The notes under the pieces are model-generated. The model ran no database searches. It was not told where the DNA came from and worked only from the letters and a program-made list of their open reading frames with translations. The position numbers were made by a program, and so were the translations under genes. Positions 15,801 through 21,168 of a DNA stretch of 21,168 nucleotides are shown piece after piece. How positions within the stretch are numbered: position 1 is the first letter of the stretch; the number at the start of each line of letters is the position of its first letter. Source of the stretch: JAEUUM01 sp038326165 (GTDB taxonomy: Bacteria > Bacteroidota > Bacteroidia > Chitinophagales > Saprospiraceae); the NCBI GenBank assembly GCA_038326165.1, contig JBBQJT010000057.1:1-21168 (forward strand), given 5' to 3'.

Positions 15801-16639
15801 TAGACAAACATTATCAATTTCCTCAGCCCAACAATCCGTGGAAAAATGATTTGCCTGAGTCAATTGAACTCGACAGCATGGGATTTGATATAGTAGATGC
15901 TGATTTTTATGGCTTGAAATTAGGAGATGTCAACGGTTCTGCCAAAGTTAACCTAATGGACAACACCAACGAAGTCCGTTCAGGCGATTGGAACATCACT
16001 TTGACCGACTTGCTTCTAAAACCCAATAAAGACAACGACATCAATGTTGCTTTAGAATTGAAGGCCGATGATCTTGCATTCCGACTGAATCTGGGATACA
16101 AACCTGATTGGATAGAATCAATAGAAGTAGTGCCTTACGGAAGTATTACTCAAACTGACTTGAACCATGAATCAAGTGAATACATGGTCAGGATCATGAA
16201 ATCCAAGCCTGCTGAAGGATGGCAAGCTTCAGGTTTAAATCTGAAAATTAGAGTCAAAGCAGAAGTAAATGTTTCTGACCTGATCAAGCTCCCCAAAGAA
16301 GGAGGAGAATTGGTAACAGAAGCAGAAGAACTCAATGCTCCAATATTGAAATACCAGTACGAGCCATTGAATCAAAGCGGATTTGATGTAGGAAGGGCAA
16401 GGCCCAACCCGTTTAACAACCAAAGCTCAATCGACTTTTATTTGCCTAAAGATACCGATGTTTCCCTGTTTGTGATGGATCCATTGGGCAGGCAAGTCAT
16501 CCAAAAGCGTATGAGTTTGCCAGCGGGTTATCAACAAGTAATTATTGATGCCTCAGAGTTGGCAGGTCCAGGAGTTTACTTATGCACCTTAAGTGCTTTA
16601 GGAGAACGACAGACTGTACGCCTGGTATTGGAAAACTAA
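12887..16639 (+). CDS. HYR-type repeat surface protein with dockerin-like module and T9SS sorting domain
   Basis: This 1250-residue secreted protein starts with a signal peptide (FLLITFSILCSVNAYAQ, cleavage after about A35). A long Cys-rich region of Ig-like HYR-type repeats follows. Repeat boundaries share the pattern D-x-x-x-P-x-x-x-C, seen as DTTKPTLIC (from residue 122), DTTPPTITC (294), DNIEPVALC, DKLPPILIC, DTIPPVLTC and DIKKPTPKC. Near residue 845 a carboxypeptidase-regulatory-like beta domain begins (INVSGTVSSLSGKTVEDVEVQL). A dockerin-like pair of calcium loops comes next, DLDGDGQIN (937-945) and GDVNGSAKVN (from 1013). The chain ends in a type A T9SS sorting domain from about R1172 (RPNPFNNQSSIDFYLP ... 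DPLGRQV), which directs export and surface anchoring or release. The start at 12887 gives a clean signal peptide. An adhesion or matrix role is inference; no catalytic motif is visible. Confidence 0.9.
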   Translation: MKNKTPRNATFGLPTFMSTFLLITFSILCSVNAYAQPCNLTCKPGPIQFPLGNGCQANIVAANLLLTPPTDCPGFKTGSAFTGGGMLIGNTITSAHLGQTLNVIILDITSGNTCMTSISVVDTTKPTLICQQNINVSCNANLAPSNFPAPIITDNCTNPLIPVITDVTISAPCPAPQKIRRLFRVTDGSGNSATCLTTINLIRPNISEVQFNLATGFVALCSANPEDLVFFGQPTLAGNPIDLNGLCNFTSQKFDTTMVAMAPLTGTTFKRTWKVSDNCTGEMRTALQVFTIPDTTPPTITCPADLTLTATNATCPNPLQLPAPIVFDACAANPPLTVDWSFGDDGLGPYQNIPSGTYNVTYTVTDFALNTATCSYNLTIIDNIEPVALCKSAIVVSLNNIAPQVLYPEIVNKGSFDNCGIVSYQLDLLGDGLLFQDSLLISCGQVNQNFLVVLQVTDPSGLTSTCETQLSVQDKLPPILICPVDVTVDCSSDFGNLDVYGLPQLIETCLDTSFVTVFNNQDNCQIGNIQRVFTAIDAAGNSGQCTHTIFIDNKDPFDGTKIVWPQDFISYDCVTPDNFDPEDLVQPFKEPILPTDDPCALITVDHKDHVFMVNPFSCYKIMRDWRVINWCQYDPNAANPKGIWTFTQLLKIQDTIPPVLTCVDTIVANVGPDCKKGFVNVPLPMATDCGENIKITNNSFYSILKGPDASGTYPLGETKVQYTASDGCGNFSFCTALIVVKDIKKPTPKCLFGLATDLGYMGVPTLMVCIPAKAFNVASIDNCTPTDKLIFSFSPDTSDTKRIYDCSDKGINNVQVWVTDLEGNQDFCVTFIDVQDNMFPCTAMKNINVSGTVSSLSGKTVEDVEVQLEGGKYDMKKTSVLGKYAFADLSGVQNFNIKPSMESPVLNGVNTLDFIMIQNHILAKKLLPTAYHLISADLDGDGQINSSDLLWLQKIFLHNASSFPGDLSWRFIDKHYQFPQPNNPWKNDLPESIELDSMGFDIVDADFYGLKLGDVNGSAKVNLMDNTNEVRSGDWNITLTDLLLKPNKDNDINVALELKADDLAFRLNLGYKPDWIESIEVVPYGSITQTDLNHESSEYMVRIMKSKPAEGWQASGLNLKIRVKAEVNVSDLIKLPKEGGELVTEAEELNAPILKYQYEPLNQSGFDVGRARPNPFNNQSSIDFYLPKDTDVSLFVMDPLGRQVIQKRMSLPAGYQQVIIDASELAGPGVYLCTLSALGERQTVRLVLEN

Positions 16640-16657
16640 ACATAAAATAACACAAGG

Positions 16658-16689
16658 AGCCTGATCAAGCAATTGGTTGGGCTTTTTTT
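16658..16689 (+). terminator. Strong intrinsic terminator
   Basis: An 11-bp stem (16658-16668 with 16673-16683, including three G-T pairs) closes on the GNRA-type tetraloop GCAA (16669-16672). It is followed directly by a run of seven T (16683-16689). It ends the transcript of the giant surface protein 18 bases after its stop codon. Confidence 0.9.
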
Positions 16690-16756
16690 GTTGAAAGAGA
16701 TGAGCACGTGAGGCAAATAAACACAGCCCAAGAAAACGGTATATCGTTAATTCGTC

Positions 16757-16764
16757 TATCTTTG
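16757..16764 (+). promoter_or_regulatory. Candidate -7 box for the NRAMP-like gene
   Basis: TATCTTTG matches the Bacteroidota -7 consensus TAnnTTTG exactly and lies between the terminator of the preceding gene and the ATG at 16825. No TTG is found at the usual distance upstream, so only half of the promoter is visible. Transcription would start near 16769. Confidence 0.4.
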
Positions 16765-16824
16765 AAATAGATAACCTATTGTTTAGCCAAAAAGCAGCCT
16801 TTGCAACTTGAATTCAGCGCAACA

Positions 16825-18096
16825 ATGACTAAGAAGAAAATATTTTCATCCAAACTATTCTCCAGATGGAAAAAACTCGGACCTGGTCTTGTAACTGGTG
16901 CAAGTGATGATGACCCTTCGGGTATTGCAACCTATTCTCAAGCTGGTGCTGCTTATGGACTTGCGACATTGTGGACTGCAATCCTTGCATTTCCAATTAT
17001 GGCCGCTATTCAGCAAATGTGTGCGAGAATTGGCTTGGTAACCGAGCAAGGCTTGACTTCTACGCTCAAAACTCACTATCCAAGGCCTATACTTTATCTG
17101 ATGTTGTTGTTCAGCTTTCCTGCCATTGTTTTAAATATCGGCGCTGATATCGCAGGTATGGGTGCTGTTGGGAATATGCTATTTCCAGCCATCAACGCCA
17201 ATTATTTCAGTGTAATTTTTACAATTATACTTTTAGGTTTGATCATTTATCTACCTTATCAAAAAATTGCTTCGATTTTAAAGAATCTGTGCATTGTAAT
17301 GCTTGTTTATTTTATTGTTCCTTTTTTATACAAACAAGATTTTGCGGAAATTCTGAAAGCGACGTTTATTCCTACCATTAAGTTTGACAAGGAATTTATT
17401 GCAATTCTGGTAGGCATACTCGGTACAACCATTTCACCCTATCTTTTTTTCTGGCAAGCCTCAGTTGAGGTTGAAGAAATTAAAGATCAGAAAAGACACG
17501 TAATGGTTAATAAGAAATTAATTCATGAAATCAATAAAGATGTTGATTTTGGAATGACAATATCAGGCTTGGTAATGTACTTTATCATTCTTACTACTGG
17601 CACCGTGCTTTTTAAGGGTGGAATTCACCAGATTGACACCGTTGAACAAGCTGCTTTGGCCTTAAAACCATTGGCTGGAAACTTGTCATATCTGCTTTTT
17701 GCTGTTGGTATAATTGGTACAGGCTTTATTGCAATACCAGTATTGAGCGGTTCACTCTCATACATTTTTACCGAAACCTTTGGCTGGGAACAAGGCCTTA
17801 ACAAAAAATTCCATGAGGCCAAGGGATTTTATACAATCATTTCTATTTCACTCATATTGGGTTTATCCTTGAACTATATTGGCATAACACCCATTCAATC
17901 TTTGATTTATACTGCTATTCTTTACGGGCTAACAGCTCCTGTGCTTATTGCTATTATCCTTCATATTTCCAATAACAAAAAAATAATGGGCAAAAATGTG
18001 AATGGACTTCGAACAAACATATTAGGCTTTGCGGCATTGATAATCATGACAATTGCTGCTGTGATGTTGATCTATCTTGAATTGGTAGACAACTAA
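16825..18096 (+). CDS. NRAMP-superfamily divalent metal transporter, non-canonical
   Basis: This 423-residue inner-membrane protein with about 11 hydrophobic helices belongs to the NRAMP (SLC11) superfamily. TM1 reads GPGLVTGASDDDPSGIATYSQAGAAYG. It keeps the helix-breaking Asp-Pro (D30-P31), but the canonical DPGN is DPSG. At the TM6 break, where metal-ion NRAMPs have MPH, this protein has ISP (203-205) in GTTISPYLFFWQAS, so the methionine is missing. Known relatives with altered sites include the prokaryotic NRAMP-related magnesium transporters. The substrate here could be Mg2+ or another cation and cannot be fixed from sequence. A charged insert VEEIKDQKRHVMVNKK follows TM6. The start at ATG 16825 is preferred over a TTG at 16801, since the family begins shortly before GPG. 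It is a single gene with a candidate -7 box upstream. Confidence 0.85.
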   Translation: MTKKKIFSSKLFSRWKKLGPGLVTGASDDDPSGIATYSQAGAAYGLATLWTAILAFPIMAAIQQMCARIGLVTEQGLTSTLKTHYPRPILYLMLLFSFPAIVLNIGADIAGMGAVGNMLFPAINANYFSVIFTIILLGLIIYLPYQKIASILKNLCIVMLVYFIVPFLYKQDFAEILKATFIPTIKFDKEFIAILVGILGTTISPYLFFWQASVEVEEIKDQKRHVMVNKKLIHEINKDVDFGMTISGLVMYFIILTTGTVLFKGGIHQIDTVEQAALALKPLAGNLSYLLFAVGIIGTGFIAIPVLSGSLSYIFTETFGWEQGLNKKFHEAKGFYTIISISLILGLSLNYIGITPIQSLIYTAILYGLTAPVLIAIILHISNNKKIMGKNVNGLRTNILGFAALIIMTIAAVMLIYLELVDN

Positions 18097-18300
18097 ATAT
18101 CTCTCAAGCTTAAGTACACTTTATTACAGCCGTTGAATAAAATATCGTTTTAAACATTTATTTAAATCGGGATTGTGATTCGCTGATATCCTTGTTAGAA
18201 GAATCAAATCAATTACAATTAAGACCATCCAGCGGAAGAATCTGGGCTCAATTCATGAGGTTTATGCCAAAGCTCTTGCTTGGATTAATTCTATTTTACG

Positions 18301-20157
18301 TCAATGGTTTGAAATAATCAACATCTGTCTGCTTGCTTCATTGATTTGCACAAAATAACATCCTGTAGCCAAATCCTTTAAGTCAAGTTCTAAAAATCCT
18401 TGGTCATCAATTGCTTTGTTGACGATGCCTCGGCCCAATAGATCAAATACTTGTACCCTGTGGATAGATGCTGTTGATTGAATACTAATCTGTCCAACAC
18501 TAGGGTTTGGATAAATCTTGAAGCTTTGGCTGTTTGGAACACTTGTGGCTGTTGAGCTTACTATTTCTACTGCTCCTAAATTGGTAGCAGCACTCCTGTC
18601 AATATGGTAGAAATCATCCAAAATATAATCTGGCTTCACTACTGCTTGAACAAGCGCTGGGTTATTGGCCGTATTGGGCTCAATTTTAGACAATTCAGTA
18701 ACTTCAACCAATACAGGAATTGCTGAATTTTCAAAGTCGGAATCAAAATTTAATCCTGAATCAATAGGTCCTTTAAGCCAAAGATTGCCATCGTACTTCA
18801 GTTGTTCTTTCCAATTGCCATTGCATATCCCATTATTGAAAAAGTGCCTAGTCAATTTGGTTTTTGGCAAGCTGAGATCAGCACTAAAAATATTATTTCG
18901 GACTCTATTGTTTTCGAAACTTAGAAATCCGGTGCCACTTATGAAACTGATTGGCGATTTTTGTATTTGATCATTTCCAGTGCAACCAATGACAGTATTG
19001 TGCTCAATAAAAATATTGCTCAAGTTGCCAAAATTCAAGAAGGATGAAAACGCATCCCAAGCTTGAATATCTGATCCAAGCAGTATATTGTTGAAAATAA
19101 AAACACTGTCAATTAAATAATACTCACTGATTTGGGGAAAAATATTGTCATAATCTATATTGCTACAACAATGTTTTTTGCTGTTGCAATTGTAAGTGTT
19201 AAAAAAACAAGCATTGGTGCAGGTTAGCTCATTGGAAATACTCAAAGAACCAGAAATGCCACCTGAGCCATAACAATAGCGCCATATCGTGCTGTCACTA
19301 TTGTAAATCAAATTATGGGAGAAAACGCCATTGGAAGCAGAATGCAAATAGAGATTCACCGAATAATTGTCCCAAATTATATTATCATGCACGTGTACAT
19401 ATCGGCTGTAACTTGTATTGACTCCTTCACCCCAATTGTGATTAACTTTATTGTTCCTGAATGTTACATGATCGCAATGCTCCGTCTTCAGCCCTGAAGC
19501 CCATTGACAGGTATTGTTGAGTTCATTTTTATTGCTGAGACAAGTATTGCTCACTTTACAAGATTCGGTCAATATCCTTTCATAACCAAAAAAAACTATC
19601 CCAAAACCTATTGCGCCATCAACATTAACTTGATCCACCAACACATCATGATGAAATTTGATGGCGTTGCCATCCAAAAAAACTCCATGAAGCGGCAGAT
19701 TTTTTAAATTCAAATTGCTAATTTTTATACCATTCCCACGCAAGTAAATCAATTGAGTATTTGTTGACATACTATCACCATGAATCGTAACTTCCCCTTC
19801 GCCACGTATGCTTACATTCCTGTAAACAAACCCTCCATTAACAGGCTTCCTCCATTGGTTAAGCGTCTGAAAAAATCCAGTATTCAACAACGGGTAGTAG
19901 TTTCCAGCCTTCAAAACCACCTCACCATAAAAGTTGCCGTTATCGATAGCAGGGGTTCCAAAATTGATTTTTTGCATGGCTGCAAAAAAGGTTTTCATGG
20001 GCTTGGCTTCACTGCCATCGTTTGAATCTTTTCCGTTGGGAGCCAGATAAATACTCACCTCAGGAATAGGTATTATTGGCAGATCAACCTTTGGCAATTG
20101 AGCGCTTACCAGGAAACTAAGACCCAAAAACAAAGTAACAAAATTGAGTTTTTTCAT
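18301..20157 (-). CDS. Secreted parallel beta-helix protein with T9SS sorting domain
   Basis: This 618-residue protein has a signal peptide (MKKLNFVTLFLGLSFLVSA, cleavage before Q20). IYLAPNGKDSNDGSEAKPMKTF (about 37-58) then resembles the DUF1565-type cap that precedes right-handed beta-helices. Residues 100 to 480 show many short strands separated by Asn turns (GNGIKISNLNLKN, HCDHVTFRNNKVNHN, YVHVHDNIIWDNYSVN, IFIEHNTVIG, VRNNIFSA), the ladder pattern of pectate-lyase-like folds. A Cys-rich insert (C295-C331, six Cys) interrupts it. The C-terminus from about residue 540 is a T9SS type A sorting domain (FKIYPNPSVGQISI ... VFDLLGR). Beta-helix relatives include polysaccharide lyases, but no catalytic set can be assigned, so a carbohydrate-binding or degrading role is inference. 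A promoter is visible upstream. No clear terminator follows. Confidence 0.87.
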   Translation of the reverse strand: MKKLNFVTLFLGLSFLVSAQLPKVDLPIIPIPEVSIYLAPNGKDSNDGSEAKPMKTFFAAMQKINFGTPAIDNGNFYGEVVLKAGNYYPLLNTGFFQTLNQWRKPVNGGFVYRNVSIRGEGEVTIHGDSMSTNTQLIYLRGNGIKISNLNLKNLPLHGVFLDGNAIKFHHDVLVDQVNVDGAIGFGIVFFGYERILTESCKVSNTCLSNKNELNNTCQWASGLKTEHCDHVTFRNNKVNHNWGEGVNTSYSRYVHVHDNIIWDNYSVNLYLHSASNGVFSHNLIYNSDSTIWRYCYGSGGISGSLSISNELTCTNACFFNTYNCNSKKHCCSNIDYDNIFPQISEYYLIDSVFIFNNILLGSDIQAWDAFSSFLNFGNLSNIFIEHNTVIGCTGNDQIQKSPISFISGTGFLSFENNRVRNNIFSADLSLPKTKLTRHFFNNGICNGNWKEQLKYDGNLWLKGPIDSGLNFDSDFENSAIPVLVEVTELSKIEPNTANNPALVQAVVKPDYILDDFYHIDRSAATNLGAVEIVSSTATSVPNSQSFKIYPNPSVGQISIQSTASIHRVQVFDLLGRGIVNKAIDDQGFLELDLKDLATGCYFVQINEASRQMLIISNH

Positions 20158-20192
20158 AAAGCTTTATTGGATAATGAAATGATCATAGTAGT

Positions 20193-20227
20193 CAAAACTA
20201 CATAATTTTTGATAGTCCGTTTCAAAA
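20193..20227 (-). promoter_or_regulatory. Promoter of the beta-helix gene
   Basis: On the minus strand TAGTTTTG (plus coordinates 20193-20200) fits the TAnnTTTG -7 box. TTTTG (20223-20227) lies 22 bases further upstream as a -33 box. The start of transcription would fall near 20187, about 30 bases before the ATG at 20157. A second minus-strand match, TACTTTTG (20223-20230), overlaps the -33 box. Confidence 0.5.
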
Positions 20228-20250
20228 GTACGGAAAAACAATAAAAAGCA

Positions 20251-20258
20251 TAGTTTTG
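20251..20258 (+). promoter_or_regulatory. Candidate -7 box for the family 4 glycosyltransferase
   Basis: TAGTTTTG matches TAnnTTTG and ends four bases before the ATG at 20263. If it works, transcription would begin at or within a few bases of the start codon and give a leaderless message. No -33 TTG is present at the normal distance, so this is weak. Confidence 0.3.
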
Positions 20259-20262
20259 CAGT

Positions 20263-21168
20263 ATGCAAATAGGATACGACGCTAAACGTTTCTTTCAAAA
20301 CAAAACTGGCTTAGGCAACTACTCCAGAACTTTGCTATCCAATTTGGTTCAATATTTCCCATTAAATGAGTATCATCTTTTTGCACCCAAATCCACAGAA
20401 CTTGGCCTAGCTGCTGTAAAGAAATTGAACAATGTTCAGACACATTTTCCAACTGGACTATTGGTAAGTTTTCCTGCCTTGTGGAGAAGAAATTTAGGCA
20501 AAAATCCTGTAGTTCAGCAATTGGATCTCTACCATGGATTGAGTCATGAAATACCAAACGGATTGAAGAAAATACCTTCGGTAGTGACTGTTCACGACGT
20601 AATCAATTTGAAATTTCCTCAGCTTTATCCTTTCATTGACAACCTTATTTACAAGAAGAAATTGCATCATGCATGCAAGAATGCAACGGGAATTGTCTGC
20701 ATAAGTCACAAAACTCAGCAAGATTTAATAGAAATATTTCATGATAAGATACCGGATATTGCAAGCAAGTGTAAGGTAATTTATCAGAGTGCAGGCAGTG
20801 AATTCTATGCTAAAAATATTGACTATTTAGCCAAAAAAAACTTAGAACTACCTGATCATTTCATGTTGTATGTCGGTACAATCAATGAAAGAAAACGACT
20901 GCTTTTATTGGTTGAAACACTACTTCACCTGCCCAAAGAAATTCACTTGGTAGTATTGGGAACTGGTAAGGAATATGCTGAAAAAGTTCTTTCATTTATC
21001 CACAAAAACGATTTGTCCGGGCGGGTACATTTCATCAAAAGCGACAACAAGTTTGACCTTACTCAAATTTATTCTGCCGCTCGAGTCACATTGAATCCAT
21101 CCATTTATGAAGGTTTTGGTCTGCCAGTTTTAGAGTCGCTCCTCTGCGGCACTCCAGTCATCACAACA
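20263..21168 (+). CDS. Glycosyltransferase family 4 (partial, 3' end beyond window)
   Basis: The frame is open from ATG 20263 to the window edge (302 codons) and covers most of a GT-B glycosyltransferase that retains the anomeric configuration of a nucleotide-sugar donor. The N-terminal half begins MQIGYDAKRFFQNKTGLGNYSR, with the Gly-rich GLGNYSR loop. It then has YHGLSHEIP and PSVVTVHDVINLKFP, the usual acceptor-domain landmarks. The donor domain opens with FMLYVGTINERKRLLLLVE, where the RK pair contacts the diphosphate. It carries the EX7E motif E283-GFGLPVL-E291 followed by LLCGTPVITT. About 60-80 residues of the C-terminus are expected beyond the edge. It is divergent from the beta-helix gene, with a 105-base shared promoter region. 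It probably acts in lipopolysaccharide or exopolysaccharide synthesis; the sugar is unknown. Confidence 0.92.
   Translation, partial: MQIGYDAKRFFQNKTGLGNYSRTLLSNLVQYFPLNEYHLFAPKSTELGLAAVKKLNNVQTHFPTGLLVSFPALWRRNLGKNPVVQQLDLYHGLSHEIPNGLKKIPSVVTVHDVINLKFPQLYPFIDNLIYKKKLHHACKNATGIVCISHKTQQDLIEIFHDKIPDIASKCKVIYQSAGSEFYAKNIDYLAKKNLELPDHFMLYVGTINERKRLLLLVETLLHLPKEIHLVVLGTGKEYAEKVLSFIHKNDLSGRVHFIKSDNKFDLTQIYSAARVTLNPSIYEGFGLPVLESLLCGTPVITT

Noticed and set aside
16801..16824. TTG start for the NRAMP-like gene
   Set aside because: The in-frame ATG at 16825 gives a normal family N-terminus; the eight extra residues have no support.

Overview
The window comes from an AT-rich member of the Bacteroidota, and its gene content points towards the Saprospiria/Saprospiraceae (inference). 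The pointers are two secreted proteins with type IX secretion (T9SS) sorting domains, a long HYR-type Cys-rich repeat protein joined to a Saprospiraceae-style dockerin-like module, a DUF3098 gene in a Bacteroidota-type ftsX-DUF3098-uppP-truB cluster, promoter boxes of the form TAnnTTTG, and few Shine-Dalgarno sequences. Almost everything reads as chromosomal housekeeping or envelope functions. I see no phage, transposase, CRISPR, toxin-antitoxin or rRNA/tRNA signal, and no multi-gene system that looks new.

Layout. (1) 1-1.7 kb: the 3' end of an unidentified gene, a family 2-like glycosyltransferase on the minus strand, an intergenic space with a perfect 20-bp palindrome, and a small PhnA-domain gene on the plus strand. 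(2) 1.7-6.2 kb, minus strand: an ABC ATPase followed by a very large ABC-2 permease fused to an M1-type zinc aminopeptidase. A bidirectional terminator separates it from phnA. (3) 6.5-9.4 kb, plus strand: the three-gene proton-translocating NAD(P) transhydrogenase operon (pntAA-pntAB-pntB), with a recognisable Bacteroidota promoter. (4) 9.4-12.4 kb, minus strand: a tightly packed cell-envelope and RNA-modification operon, ftsX - DUF3098 - uppP - truB. Three of its four genes start with GTG, and uppP and truB overlap by one base. A small unassigned reading frame follows truB. (5) 12.4-12.9 kb: a divergent intergenic region with an 8-bp tandem repeat resembling telomere repeats; its minus strand matches the G-quadruplex consensus. 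(6) 12.9-16.6 kb: the giant HYR/dockerin-like/T9SS surface protein, closed by a textbook terminator. (7) 16.8-18.1 kb: an NRAMP-superfamily transporter with a non-canonical metal site. (8) 18.3-20.2 kb, minus strand: a secreted parallel beta-helix protein with a T9SS tail. (9) 20.3 kb to the end: the first 302 codons of a family 4 glycosyltransferase, cut by the window edge.

Functional themes are surface polysaccharide (two glycosyltransferases, UppP lipid-carrier recycling), cell division (FtsX), redox balance (Pnt) and T9SS-exported surface proteins. The most useful second looks are the G4-prone repeat, the unassigned reading frame after truB, the non-canonical NRAMP site, the Cys-rich insert in the beta-helix protein and the 20-bp palindrome. 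The 204-base stretch 18097-18300 between two convergent genes holds nothing I recognise, and no clear terminator.
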